Shown piece after piece: positions 31,131 to 44,080 of a stretch of DNA of 64,000 bases. The notes under the pieces are model-generated. The model had not been told where the DNA came from, searched no databases, and saw nothing but the letters and a program-made list of their open reading frames with translations. The stretch lies in contig JAAOOA010001171.1 of assembly GCA_012861695.1 (NCBI GenBank), forward strand, positions 90,424 through 154,423, given 5' to 3'. The stretch is from Trematomus loennbergii (lineage: Eukaryota; Chordata; Actinopteri; Perciformes; Nototheniidae). How positions within the stretch are numbered: the first letter of the stretch is position 1; every line of letters begins with the position of its first letter. Both the position numbers and the translations under genes were made by a program.

Positions 31131-31545
31131 TTTTCTGTCATTTCCTGTTTTATTTTGTTCTTACCTCTTGTCTTTAATTTCATGCCCTGTTTTCTTCCAC
31201 CTGTTCCCACTCACCTCATGTTTAAATAGTCCTGTCTCTTCCCTGTCCTGTGTCAGTTCGTCTTGTTTGTTTCCCCGAATGGTCGTGCCAAGCCTCAACT
31301 CAGAAAGGATTGCTTTCTCTCATGTCAGGGTTTGTTTATTTTGTTAGGCTTGAGTTTTTATTAAGTCCTCTTTTTGTTACGCTAGTTTTTTCCTCCTTGT
31401 GAGCGCCTTTTGTTATTTCCACCACCTACACTGTTAAGAGGGATTACCTGAACTGTATGAATAAATATACATTTTTTTATATTCAAGACTTTGTCTCGTG
31501 CATTTGGGTTCATCAGTTTGTGTCGAGGTCCTGACAATGAACTCT
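31130..31545. mobile_element. Probable teleost dispersed repeat, unclassified
   Basis: The C/T-rich stretch with CAGTTCGTCTTGTTTGTTTC and an end near CAAGACTTTGTCTCGTGCAT followed by GTCGAGGTCCTGACA resembles a widely repeated fish sequence. The class was not determined. Confidence 0.45.
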
Positions 31546-32231
31546 CCTTTTAGCTCTGCTTTGGTCTCACCACTAAAAAAGGATGGTTTCTTGCAGCACC
31601 ACTTGCTGCGAAGACAATGCTAGCAATTACTCATTTTACATGAATGCAGTATTATCTCTATTATCTAAAGTACACTCCCATATAAAGTGATTTGTTAACT
31701 TCTGCACTTGGATGTGATTTGAGAAGCGCAGTTGACTGTATAAGGAAGCACAGCTGTGGGTTTTACCCCGGGGGTGAAGAGTCTAAAATAGGTCTGGTGC
31801 AACTCCTGAATCTGTTTTTACTCCGAGCAAAACTGAGACTGACCTAATATCCAGAAGCTTTAGGCCACTAAAACACTCTATAGGCAATTTACCATTTTCA
31901 ATGTATTTATTTCTTCATTTTTTACATTTTTTGAATTATTTGGTTACAGGGTACACATAATAAATGAGAAAATATTATTAAAATGTAATTAAAAGTGTTC
32001 TTTGTACTGACTTTGAATCTGGGGTGCCTTAAAAAAAACTGATTAGAATCGTCCATGTACAGTATATTCTTAGTAGTTTAATATTTTGAGTTAAGAATGT
32101 TTTGACCATTCGTTGTATATGATAATACGCATATTTCAGTGTGTTATGAAGCAAAAGTAACCTGCTAAGTGTTTGTTTGTTTGCTTAAAGAGACCCCATT
32201 GTGCCCCATTATTGGGATTTTCCCTTTCTTG

Positions 32232-32549
32232 TAATAATAATAATAATAACTTGAATTTATATAGCGCCTTTCATAACCTCAAGGTCGCTTTACAAAGAAA
32301 CATACAAGGACAAGACATCAAACATAAAAAACATAAACATAAAACAGGGGGCAGAAATGGAAGTGTAAGTGGGGGGGGGGGGGGAGTGGAGTTATTGTTG
32401 GAAGGCGATGTTGAACAGATGAGTTTTAAGGGTTGATGTGAAGATGTTGAGAGAAGGGGCGTTGCGGATTTCTGCAGGGAGGAGTTCCAGAGGGTGGGGG
32501 CAGCGACGAAGCGGACGGAGGAATGGGGAATGGGAGCGTTAGTGCTTAT
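32232..32549 (-). mobile_element. L2-like LINE 3' end
   Basis: The (AAT)n tail, TTATATAGCGCCTTTCATAA, and a minus-strand APTLWN segment with FVAAPTLWNS spacing identify an L2 terminus. It is inserted in family B. Confidence 0.85.
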
Positions 32550-32687
32550 AGGTTTTTGTGCATGTAAATGTTCTACAAAGGCTAAAATCCCAAAGTTCCT
32601 ACAGAGGGAGGAGCTCTTGTTTACTTCATAACATGATGACATGCTTCTATTGGCTAGCGCTCCAACACATTCTACGTGATAGGCTAA

Positions 32688-33016
32688 CGGTACGTCCACA
32701 CGGCAGCGTTGCGTTGAAGCTTGCCGGTGGGCGTGTCTGGCGTGCGACCAACAACCAATCACATTAATCTCCCGCCCCGGACACACAAGCACGCGGTTTG
32801 ATTGGCTAGAGCTTGTACTGGCATATGATTTGATTGGCTGGCGCTTCCGTCGACGCTTGAAAAGTTGAACTTTTCTCAACTTTCGAAGTGAGCAACGGAG
32901 GCAAAGCGACGCGACGGAACCACAATGCAGTTCGGCAAAGCGTGACGTCACCCCACTCAAAGTGAATGGAAAGCGTCTCCGTTGAAGCAACGCGACGCTG
33001 CCGTGTGGACGTACCT
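32688..33016. mobile_element. Harbinger-like MITE, copy 1
   Basis: The ends CGGTACGTCCACACGGCAGC and GCTGCCGTGTGGACGTACCT are inverted, flanked by 3-bp TAA (32685-32687 and 33017-33019). The subterminal GTTGCGTTGAAGC is also inverted. The TWA duplication fits PIF/Harbinger. Confidence 0.85.
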
Positions 33017-33249
33017 TAAGGGGCGGGACATCTCTAAGGGGTTGACCGATCACACAGAGCCGGCCAGCTAGCCAATCAGAGCAGACTGGGCTCTGGTTTC
33101 AGACAGAGGGTGAAAAGAGGTGCTGCAGCACAGGCAGTATGAGAAAAATAAAGAGCTTTTTGAACATTAAAGCATGCAGACATGTCCAGTAGAGACACAA
33201 TACTGATATGAAGCTGAACATGAGCAGAATAGAGCCCCTTTGATACAGA

Positions 33250-34290
33250 TAGACATATAAAGGAAGCATATAACAGTATTGGTCAGGAGGAGGGCATTTT
33301 ATTTGTTTCCTCTTCAAGATGTGATGTTATCATCCAGTGATTCTTCATGTGACTGCTGGCTGAACTCCAAACAAAACACAATACATCAAAAGTAATGTTT
33401 TCTAGCTCTCACACACTGTGACATTAAAACAACTCGGCATCTCGACATCACTCCTAATGATGGTTCTAGGATATGATTGGCCGCATGAAAACAGATTGCA
33501 GCGTAAACAAAGTCAGTCCTCATCTATAGGGCACTCCGCCGCTCTTCGTCTTCTCCAATTTACTGAAATCGTTATCTACCCGCCGGTCTTTGTCCTTCAC
33601 AGCCCTCCCTCCTAGTTTCATCATCGTCCTCTCCTCCTCTTCATCTGCTCATTTATTCCCTCTGACATACCCATAATGTCACTTTAATTTCCTCTTTCAA
33701 CCTTCACCCAACCGTGCACCCATCCATCCATCCTCTCTTCTTCCCCCTCTCTTCATCACACTGCACTTGTGTCACTGAAGTGGGATTCATCAGGGGGTTT
33801 TATTCTGAGTAATACACAGAAATTGGCCTCTGCTTGTACATTCAAAATCACTTAGTTTCTCTTTCTCCTCCTGTCTGCGGCTCTGCTTTTCATCCCGTTC
33901 CTTTGCATGCTCCATCCATGCGTGGCATCAAAGCTTGCTTCATCGTGTCGGAGCACAGAGGTCTGAAGCTAATTAACGAGGATCGCACTTAATACGTGAT
34001 CAGACATTTCTTTGTGTCATGCAAGTTGGCAATGGAAGAATTGCATACTGCAGGCGTCATCATTTCATCGTTTCTTCTGTCACCTCCAGCTGCACTTGTG
34101 TCTTAAAATGATACCTTATATTTTAATTCTTCCACAATTTTTTTGTGTTTTTAAGCTTAAGACCTTATTTTGGTATTTTAGGGCTAACACAGGCAGAAGT
34201 GGAAGATGCACTCAGATTTTACTTAGGTAAAAGTGGCATTACTAAATTATAAAATACTCTGTTAGAAATAAAAGCCCTGCATTCCCAAAT
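33250..34290. other. Intergenic, nothing recognised
   Basis: C/T-rich sequence around 33600-33760, no supported exon. Confidence 0.4.
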
Positions 34291-34295
34291 GTTAA

Positions 34296-34814
34296 AGTGG
34301 ACCTATCATGCTATATTTTAATAATATATTGTAGGGCCATACCTATATAAAACATGTCTGTGAAGTTTTTTTTTCAAATACCAAACAGATCATGCATTTT
34401 AGCCATGCCTCATTTTGCTCTTTTGCTCTTTTCCAGCCCTGTTTTTGCAAGGGCTGATTCTGTGAGAAGTCTTCTTCGCTGCTTTTGTGGCAGACTACAG
34501 CGCCACTTACAGGCCTGGCATAGATGTACTACAGCGTTCCAGCGCTTTCGAGCGGCAATGGCGTGGCCCAACCCCATTCCCCTGATAGGTGGAGAGTTGC
34601 CCATATAGCGGAGCTACCTGTTTCTGACGTCAGAACAATTTCAAATCTGTATCAGTTTGTATCAGCTCCGTTGCAGCCCCTTTTTTAGAGATTTGGGTAT
34701 GGAGGAAAGAGAGAGGGTTGTGTTTTTCTGACACTTGGTGAGTTCCCTGGAACACCGGGGACACATATTCATGTATAAAGACGTACAAAAGTGCATTTTG
34801 CATGATAGGTCCCC
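34296..34814. mobile_element. TTAA-flanked short transposon, family D copy 2
   Basis: The ends GTGGACCTATCATGC and GCATGATAGGTCCCC abut TTAA (34292-34295 and 34815-34818). It matches the copy at 5950-6626 with an internal difference. Confidence 0.75.
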
Positions 34815-35035
34815 TTAAAGTAAATAGTAAAATACTCTGTTTGAAATAAAAGTCCTAAATTCCCAAAAAGTAAAAAAGTATTGGCATCATAGTATAATTA
34901 AAGTACCAACAGTACTTGTTAGGCGTAATGCCCCCTTTCAGAATGGCATATAATCCTTAAATTACTGCATGATGATTATTGGTGATATTATTAGTGTGAC
35001 TGTTCTTTATTTCATTAAACATGTCACATGTTACA

Positions 35036-35406
35036 GGGAGTTTCTCTCCCACACACTTCCCCTCTGACTGAAACGCCTCCATTAAACTCCTTTGTTTACT
35101 TCCGTAACATAATGACATCACTATGTGACACTTGCGCTTCTATTGGCTTGCGCTCCAACACATTGTACGTGATGGCTAAGGGGCGGGACATCTCTAAGCT
35201 GGTTGACCAATCCCAACAGAGCCGGCTAGCTAACCAATCAGAGCAGACTGGGCTCTGGTTTCAGACAGAGGGTGAAAAGAGGTGCTGCAGCACAGGCAGT
35301 ATGAGAAAAATAAAGAGCTTTTTGAACATTAAAGCATGGAGACATGTCCCAGTAGAGACACTACATACTGATATACACCTGAAATTTAGCGTAACAGGGC
35401 CCGCCC
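35036..35406. mobile_element. TTAA-type short transposon family B, left-truncated
   Basis: It carries GAGCAGACTGGGCTCTGGTT, GTGAAAAGAGGTGCTGCAGC and a single GAGACACTACATACTGATAT unit near the right end. Confidence 0.75.
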
Positions 35407-35952
35407 CTTGAAAGAGAGGAAACAGAGGAACTATGTTTGGTTATACAGCAATAACATTTCTATCATCGCATTTTATCCACTACATGCATGCACATCAATA
35501 CAAAGACACAAGAACGATTGTGTATCAAATATCATTTTAATCCATTGTTATTTCACATTAATATAGAGCTGAATTCTGTTTTCCCCTAAGCGTCTCCACT
35601 CTACTTTTCCACACAGATAAAGGAAGCATAAGCTGGGAGAGTTTGTGCCGCCCGCTCACCCCTCACATGATTTACTCTCCGCCGTGTGTTTGTATATCTT
35701 CTGGTGTCAAACAAGAGCTACACACTGACTGCAGAGTGAACCCGGCTGAATCCTGAGAACACCACTACTCTTACGTAATGATACATGATGAGGGGGAAAA
35801 ATATGAAATGTAACGGGTAAAATATACACGATGAAAATATATTATAATCATGCGGTCATAGTAGCACACACACACACACACACACAGAAAGACAGATGAC
35901 AGCACATGTTCATGCCTGCACCCATGCATAAAACACGGCGTCTTCATTCCTT

Positions 35953-36117
<165 letters not shown>

Positions 36118-36334
36118 TGCTGGAGGTGTACATTGTGAGTGACAGTGGTGCTGTATTGTCCTGCTGAGGGCCTGCAGAGCGTCACTGTGATTTAGAAGAG
36201 GCTGGAGGGACAGCATATGTTGAAGAGCACTGCATGGAGAAAGTCAATCATTCACTCCTGCTACATGTAACATTGGGCTTCAAACAGGAAGTGATAGATG
36301 AACCAATTGTCTCTTATTTTTCTTCTATAAATAC

Positions 36335-37035
36335 CAGTGGCGAACCGTGTCTATCACAACTGGACCTTCTGTAGACACACACACCCCCGCCCCGCCGCCG
36401 CGCCCCCCCCCCCCCCCCCCGGCGTTATAATGTCCGTCTTTTCACTGAATTGTTGTCTTGAAAAGGGTACTCAAAACAATTCCGCAACTACTTCATCTTC
36501 ACCTGTTGCACTTGCCATTTCAACGTTAAAAACAATAAAACGGCGTATGAATTGCTTCGTGGCATTCATCTAGATCCTCTGTCTCGAGCCAGTGAACTAC
36601 CGGCCTTCTAGAATACCCTGGAACCGAGGGAAACTCTGAAAGAATACGCCTATTGGCTACAAATCAATATATGATTGGTTGATCAAACTGTCAGTCCAAA
36701 CGTACGCTCTCATTCAGTGCAACGGCCAGGGCATTCTATCAAGGATATAGAATACCTTGGTTGAAGGATATTCTACCCAGAGACCCAGAACAAGATCTGA
36801 TTGGTTGCTTTCTTTTTCTAACACAAAACCACTGAAATGCGTAGTGCATGGTCCGAGAAGGACAAACAAATCAACGTAACACTGTAATATTACAGATCAA
36901 CAACACAGATACCATTCTCATTTATTCATTTTACATACATTTTATTTATATAATTAAATCGATTTTTTGTTTGTTTTATCTGAGTGTTCCAGGGTATTCT
37001 CTGAATATCTTGAAGGCCCTGACGGTTCGCCACTG
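36335..37035. mobile_element. hAT-type short element with perfect 8-bp duplication
   Basis: The ends CAGTGGCGAACCGT and ACGGTTCGCCACTG are inverted, flanked by identical ATAAATAC at 36327-36334 and 37036-37043. It contains a run of about 18 C at 36403-36420. No transposase. Confidence 0.92.
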
Positions 37036-37133
37036 ATAAATACACCACATAGTCCCACATGTACAGATGTGTCCCAACATGCACATAAAATATGTATTAT
37101 GAACCATTATACACTGATTGTCTCTAGAGTTAA

Positions 37134-37514
37134 AGGTAGGGTAGGTAAGTTTGAGAAACCGGTTTGATATCGCTAGAATTTGAAAATACACAACCGGAGA
37201 AAATCTGCCACTTCCTTACAGAGCCCCTCCTCCAACACACACGAACGCGCACATGACCAATGAGGGCACGAGATAAGTTTGTGCACAGATGGAAGGCTGA
37301 CAGGCAGGTAGGCCATCCAGTTATTTTAGCCGGGCCGGCTCAGATGATTGGTCGTACTTTTTACAGTACTACGGCTTCCACAGATGAAATTTTCTTATGG
37401 ATTTTTTGTCAAAGCACTTCAGATATTCATTGCTATCGGGATGTTAAGAGCATTCCATGGAATATAACAACAAGTGTATCTCGAGACGGTTTCTCAAACT
37501 TACCTACCCCACCT
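37134..37514. mobile_element. TTAA-flanked short transposon, family E copy 1
   Basis: The ends AGGTAGGGTAGGTAAGTTTG and CAAACTTACCTACCCCACCT are inverted and abut TTAA on both sides (37130-37133, 37515-37518). Confidence 0.85.
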
Positions 37515-37519
37515 TTAAA

Positions 37520-38425
37520 TTAGCGTCTACTTATGATTCAAGTCTAAAAATATTTCTCTCACTTAAGATTTTCAGTCAAAAAGAAAAGTATGTATCTCAA
37601 TTTATATTTACGACTTGTCTTCTAATTTTTAATAGTGTTTATAATGTATTACATGTCGCAGGTGTAGCGTAAGTTACAACATTGCTTCTTTGAATCTGGT
37701 AAAAATAAAGATGGCATATACTGTGAGCGGCAGAACAATACCACAGCATCTAAAAATGCTAACGTAAAAATGTTTCGATCATATAATGACAGGACAACAT
37801 GTAAAGCCAGGTACTAACATTTTATTATGTTCAGGACATTATAGCAAAGAATGTCCTGGAGGTGAAAGAATAAACTAAAGGATGTTTACTGCTGGCAGCG
37901 TCAGAATCCAATCATTTGTGTTGAAATTACGAGAAACTCCGCTTCCACAAACAGTCGTAAAGTTTGGACTTTAATACACAACCTGTTCATCGAGACAGTA
38001 AATGTAAACGAGGCAACGTGCCAGGACATGTGACGCTTTTTTAAAACATCCACAGGTTACTGCACCTTCTGCACATGGGAGCACACTGGAAAAAAAGCTA
38101 CTCCAAAACAAGGAAAAAATAAGGAAAACACGGTGTTCTCGCTTGTAATAAATAGAATAATCTGCCAATAGAACAAGTGAACATTTGCTTTGGTAAGATT
38201 TCTTGAAATAAGACGGGATATTTAGACAAATCAGATCTTGTTATTAGCTGGGAGAACTTATTTTGAACGACCAGGGTCAGGAAATGCTCAATAGTTTTCT
38301 GCTTTCTGATGTTAGTTGGTGATTTTCCATTAAAAATGTCTCAAAATAAGGTGTTTTCAAGAGTCTTTGACTAAACAAGATACTTCTGTCTAGAAACAAG
38401 ACCCCATATCTCACTGCATCGTTAC
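37520..38425. other. Intergenic, nothing recognised
   Basis: AT-rich unique-looking sequence. Confidence 0.4.
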
Positions 38426-38434
38426 TCCTTAAGT

Positions 38435-39005
38435 CAGGGGTGTCAAACTCAAATACACAGTAAAAATGGGTACTAGTCGAGGGCCGGACTGGTTCAATGT
38501 TTATTGCAAAACTTATTGAAATAACTTATTGCACATATTAAACCTGGAACTAACAAAGCTTAAATTATTGCCTATAAAAACAACATTAAACATTAAATAA
38601 TCAGTTGCATTCATTTCTTATGGCTCTATCTGCAGCTTTTCCAGAGTCATTTCTTATGATTACATTTCCACAGGCCAACAACAGCTTCAAAAAAACTATT
38701 TCCCTCAAAGAACAAACCAAACATGCCCTGTTGTCGTGAGAGAAAAAGTGCAGAAGGAACATTGAAACTCAGTGTGCTGCTCTGTGATGCTAGTTCAAGC
38801 CAGATACTTGGCATCTCATCTTGGGTGCAAGTTCATCAATGTTTGGGGTCAGGCTCTGAGCTGAGGAGATCCTCAGATGAGTGAAGGTGTGCGTGCAATA
38901 TACCGGCGGGCCAGATCTAACAGTAATTAGAAATTATCCTGCGGGCCTGAAATTAAATCCACCAGGGCCTGATTTGGCCCCCGGGCCTTGAGTTTGACAC
39001 ATGTG
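38435..39005. mobile_element. hAT-type short element with perfect 8-bp duplication
   Basis: The ends CAGGGGTGTCAAACTC and GAGTTTGACACATGTG are inverted. Flanks CCTTAAGT at 38427-38434 and 39006-39013 are identical. It belongs to the same family as 371, 17201, 55862 and 63710. Confidence 0.93.
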
Positions 39006-39013
39006 CCTTAAGT

Positions 39014-40500
39014 TATTAGCTCTTATATAGAGTGTAAAAACATATTCAGACTAGAAATTAGACAAATATACTTGGCAAGATTTTGAGTTTTTGTAGTGCA
39101 ACGTGACTGTAATCTTTTATTTTCCTTTAGAGCTTTGACTTTTTAATTTGGAGATGGTTTAAAAAGTCTATCACAACATTTACATTGTATATGAAGGTTG
39201 GCTTTCTGCTCGCTTATCGTATGAAATCCTCTTATGTGACCTTCACGGTGCTATACAGGCTTCAAATGGCAGGTTGTGATGCTGACATGCCCTTTAAAGC
39301 AGGCTGACTAAATATCTCCAGCAGGCACTTGCACTGCATACGGTTTAAGTCATGAATATGAAGTCCTGTGATTTATGAGCTTTTTTTCTAGTCTTCATAC
39401 TGTACTGTTTCTTAACAATTAATTTGGACGTTAGCTATAATGAATCTATCCAAACTCATTAAATAAAAGTGTTTCCTGTGCAACTCTGTTTATGTCCTCA
39501 AACCACTTCATGTGGAAAAGTGTCTTCATGAATTATTGACCATCTCCAAAGGGAGTCTGTCTATTGCTTTGGCTGGGATGTCACTCTGGTTTATACACAA
39601 AGGGGCCTCATTGATAAAATAAAAAAAGCAGCTAATTCATGCTTACAATCTAAATCCATCCCAGGGTTATGACTTCATTTAAAAAAGACTTGATGTGATA
39701 GCAGTTAAAAAGCAGAACGCTATCTTGAATTACATCTCTAAATCCAAAATAAGAACAGGTTTTTTAATAGACTTTCGCAGCGTCTTTGAAGTGTTCTCTC
39801 CCCACAGAGGAGCCTTTGTGTCTTCCATCGAGCTGACATGCTGTAATCTTGTTCGGCTATGTTTAGGATTTCCAAATTTAGTCTCCTAACAAAAGCTTTA
39901 AAACAAATTCCACTGTTGCCCAAGGTACAGCGGTGCGTGTCTCATATCCTATTGTCTGTCATCACAGTTTGAGTTGCACGATGAAATCCAGGATGAAGTT
40001 TTTTTTAAATAAAAGCCCCGGTGTTTCCTTACATAATGCACAGGAACAGAGGGAAGTGGACATTAGACAGCTCTTTACAGGGTCGCTGCTCTGTGTCCTC
40101 TAAGTGCTTTCCGAGAGACGAGCACATATACAACATACGTAAATATATATATATAGATGTATATGCACACATGCGTCCCTTTCCTCCTCCTCCATACAAA
40201 CCACACAGACACACCATCCATCCATATACATGCCACACTCTCCTTGTTATAATCCTCATACCACTAGAGATCATTACAGAGGCTTTAAAGCTTCAATCCG
40301 TCACTTTAGCAGCATCGACAGCACCGTGCCGCTTTGTTTAGGGTAAGCTGAGGGATGTGGCACAGGCAGAAAAAAGATCTTGGAAGCTGGTGCCAGGAAA
40401 GTTTCTCTTATGACGTTACAGTGACAACACGGGGAAAACAAATGGACAACAACCTGAAGGGTAATCCCCTTTGCTGGACCTTTTTAAATACAGCTTTCCA
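39014..40500. other. Intergenic, nothing recognised
   Basis: No exon or repeat with recognisable identity, apart from a short AT run at 40144-40155. Confidence 0.4.
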
Positions 40501-40509
40501 TCAGACCAA

Positions 40510-41410
40510 CAGAGATGGCAAAAGTACACACATCCTTTACTCAAGTAGAAGTACAGATACTCGTGTTTAAAAATACTCTGGTAAAAGTAGAAGTACTGAC
40601 TAAACTTCTTTACTCAAGTCAAAGTAAAGAGGGCTTTGAAATGTACTTAAGTAAAAAGTACCCATAACTAGCAGCTGTTTTAAAGAGTACCTGACCTCCC
40701 TTTATATTAATAGAACAATAATGTCATTGTTAGCTAATGAATGTTTCCATGCTGAACAACGGCAACATGACAACGTTTTCATTGGTCCCTCTTCTTTAGA
40801 GAAGACCAGGAAATGATGGATACACGGATCGTGTTCAAATCAATAGGCACGCAATGACTCTAAATAATAATGATCACGCCACCAAACACACATTCAAACT
40901 AAAGGAACCAGCCTGTTTGGGAAATGTAAGAAGTAGAAAGTACAGGTTTTGTGTTCAAATGTAAGAAGTAGAAAGTACAGGTATTTGTGTTCAAAATGTA
41001 AGAAGTAGAAAGTACAGGTATTTGTGTTCAACATGTAAGAAGTAGAAAGTACAGGTATTTGTGTTCAACATGTAAGAAGTAGAAAGTTCAGGTATTTGTG
41101 TTCAAAATGTAAGAAGTAGACAGTACAGGTGTTTGTGTTCAACATGTAAGAAGTAGAAAGTACAGGTATCTGTGTTCAAAATGTAAGAAGTAGAAAGTAC
41201 AGGTATTTGTGTTCAAATGTAAGAAGTAGAAAGTACAGGTATTTGTGTTCAAAATGTAAGAAGTAGAAAGTACAGGTATTTGTGTTCAAAATGTAAGAAG
41301 TCAAGTAAAAAGTCGTCAGAAAAATAAGTAGTGGAGTAAAGTACTGATTCCAGAAAAATGTACTTAAGTACAGCAACGAAGTATTTGTACTCCACTACTT
41401 CCCACCTCTG
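40510..41410. mobile_element. hAT-type short element with internal 38-bp minisatellite
   Basis: CAGAGATGG and CCCACCTCTG form the ends, with flanks CAGACCAA (40502-40509) and GAGACCAA (41411-41418), a 7/8 duplication. The interior is the typical fish AAGTACTTAAGTA-rich element. Confidence 0.85.
40924..41300. repeat. 38-bp minisatellite inside hAT-type element
   Basis: About ten units of AATGTAAGAAGTAGAAAGTA followed by CAGGTATTTGTGTTCAA, with one-base length differences between units. Confidence 0.95.
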
Positions 41411-41878
41411 GAGACCAATCAGGGGAAGGTTTTAGAGACAGGAAAGAGGTGAATGGAAACAAGGAAGAGAAAGTGGAAGTGTATGTAATTGCAATCTAAC
41501 CTGATCACTTTCCGTTTGGATAACTGTAACATCAAATGCAATGCAAACTATCAATAATATGTGTTTGTACTTAATTGTATTATGTAAAACAAGCGAACAA
41601 TGTAACCTTAGAAAGAGGATATTTAGTATTAAAATTGTGTCCGCTGCTCTGAGATTTTGTTCAGGAAAACCTGCCTGTCATTAAGTCGATCATTATTGTT
41701 GATGCATAGCTTCATGAAAAGGTGCATTAAGCATACGATCTTTAAGTGCATGTGCTGATAGTAAGGGGGGGTCAATAGACACTAATTGAAGATGGAATAA
41801 TGATATCATGTTGATAATAGACACATGTTAATAATGTGTAAATAATCCATGGCCTTGAAAATACTTTTATACACTTAA

Positions 41879-42259
41879 GGTGGGGTAGGTAAGTTTGAGA
41901 AACCGGCTCGAGATACACTTTTTGTTATATTCCATGGAATGCTCTTAACATCCTGATAGCAATGAATATCTGAAGTGCTTTGACAAAAAATCCATAAGAA
42001 AATGTCATCTGTTGAAGCCGTAGTACTCTAAAAAGTACGACCAATCATCTGAGCCGGCCCGGCTAAAATAACTGGATGGCCTACCTGCCTGTCAGCCTTC
42101 CATCTGTGCACAAACTTATCTCGTGCCCTCATTGGTCATGTGCACGTTCGTGTGTGTTGGAGGAGGGGCTCTGTAAGGAAGTGGCAGATTCTTTCCAGTT
42201 GTGTATTTTCAAATTCTAGCGCACTCAAGCTGGTTTCTCCAAAATTACCTACCCCACCT
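41879..42259. mobile_element. TTAA-flanked short transposon, family E copy 2 (inverted)
   Basis: It begins GGTGGGGTAGGTAAGTTTGA after TTAA (41875-41878), ends TACCTACCCCACCT before TTAA (42260-42263), and its interior is the reverse complement of the copy at 37134-37514. Confidence 0.86.
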
Positions 42260-42263
42260 TTAA

Positions 42264-42815
42264 ACTGCATTCACACGATAAGCAAATGCTTGCTAACAGG
42301 CTACCTGCCAACAAGCTAGTTTAGCTTGGCTCTAGCTCAACTGTTTGGAGCAGCCGTCCAAGATTTTTTCAAGCAACCAATAATTAGTTTTTTCCTGCAT
42401 CTTTTTAGAGAGGCCTTTCACAAACGTACTTACTGCACAGACTTACCCCAAGCAGCAATCAAATGAAGTTTCCTTTGAGCAACGAGGGACTTTTTTCTTA
42501 GCAGCCATTGCTCTTTGGGTTCAGGAAGTTGATGCCACAGAGGGTTACTGAATATCCGTGAGAGTGTGTTGCACTAATCAAAGAAGTGGGAAAGGGATGA
42601 AGCGTTCTGGTACGGTCCCGTGCGAATAGGGCTCTGGTGTTTGGTTTACACTTTACTTAAAGCTCTTAACTGTGTGATCTCACATAATAGCTGAATGTAG
42701 TATAGATCGCATGTGTGAGTGTGAAGAGACAAGGACTGTGGGTGAGTGGTGAGTGAGGAGCGAGTCAGATATCGGCTGGACACGCCACCGAGGGCCGGCC
42801 AACTGACCTGTTTGG
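42264..42815. other. Intergenic, nothing recognised
   Basis: No supported gene. Confidence 0.4.
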
Positions 42816-42816
42816 G

Positions 42817-43011
<195 letters not shown>

Positions 43012-43125
43012 AGAGAGACAGAGCCTTAATTTGACGATGCTCCTGTCTTCTCTATTTTGTGCATTAGATGTCTCTTCAAGTGTTTGTAAAAAGCAAAGTG
43101 ATTCTAGGAATCCCTGCTGGGACCC

Positions 43126-43592
43126 ATTGAGGTTGGGGGATTATAAAGTGCAGCGTGTTTGCACCTGACGGCCACCGTAAAAGAGGACGGATGAACCTCT
43201 CTACCTCTGCATGTCTCTAATATACATCCAGCCCTGGTGAGGCTTGTTGCATAATATTGCATCATACTGTGCTGGAAAACACAGGACCAATCACTTGCCA
43301 GCGTTATGAATGAACTTAATAACCCTCGACAGAATGCATGTCCTTTCAAACAGTGAAAAAAGCAACGATACACTTACACAACAATGGCAGCTAACTGAAT
43401 CCTAAACAGGTTAAAAGGCTCCCAGTGACTCTCCACTCCTGGTGCTTTTTAGTGTTCAATGTTCTCGCCTGTAAACTTGTAAAAAGAATCTGCGGAGATT
43501 AAATCAGGAAGTCTTATTTAGCCCAATATCACAAATCACATTTGTCTCAGAGGGCTTCGCAAATCAACAAACATGAATGATAATGTAAAAAC

Positions 43593-43600
<8 letters not shown>
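43126..43600. repeat. Local duplication, copy 1
   Basis: GGGGGATTATAAAGTGCAGC through AAACAGTGAAAAAA and, after about 150 bases present only here, AATATCACAAATCACATTTG into the TG array. It matches 51270-51577 nearly base for base. Confidence 0.92.
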
Positions 43601-43770
<170 letters not shown>

Positions 43771-43969
43771 ACGTGCACGACTATGATTGTGTGTTTGCGC
43801 TGGCGGTCCTGGGAGGACTGGTGTTTGATTGGCGCTTGCTGCCGAGATCTGCTCCTTCTTGTTAGCGTACGCATCACTTCCTCTCACCCTGCCCAGAGCT
43901 ACTGCCTCGCCGTCTCACAATCACTCTGACTCCATTCCTCTCTCCTCTTCCTCCTTCTTTCACCTCCTT

Positions 43970-44080
43970 CTCAATTCAAATCAATTCAAATAGCTTTATT
44001 GGCGTGGCCATAATGACACACAGCATTGCCAAAGCTTTGTACAATTCACAATTCAGAATCAGAATCAGAAAGAACACTAT
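43970..44080 (-). mobile_element. L2-like tail fragment
   Basis: AATTCAAATAGCTTTATTGG plus GCCAAAGCTTTGTACAATTC is a fish LINE tail motif. Confidence 0.5.

Larger units (their letters stand above)
32189..33239. mobile_element. TTAA-type short transposon family B with two nested insertions
   Basis: The left end follows TTAA (32185-32188). The interior matches family B (GAGCAGACTGGGCTCTGGTT at 33080) and the right end is GAGCAGAATAGAGCCCC. An L2 tail (32232-32549) and a Harbinger-like element (32688-33016) interrupt it. The 57-bp unit is single here. Confidence 0.78.
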
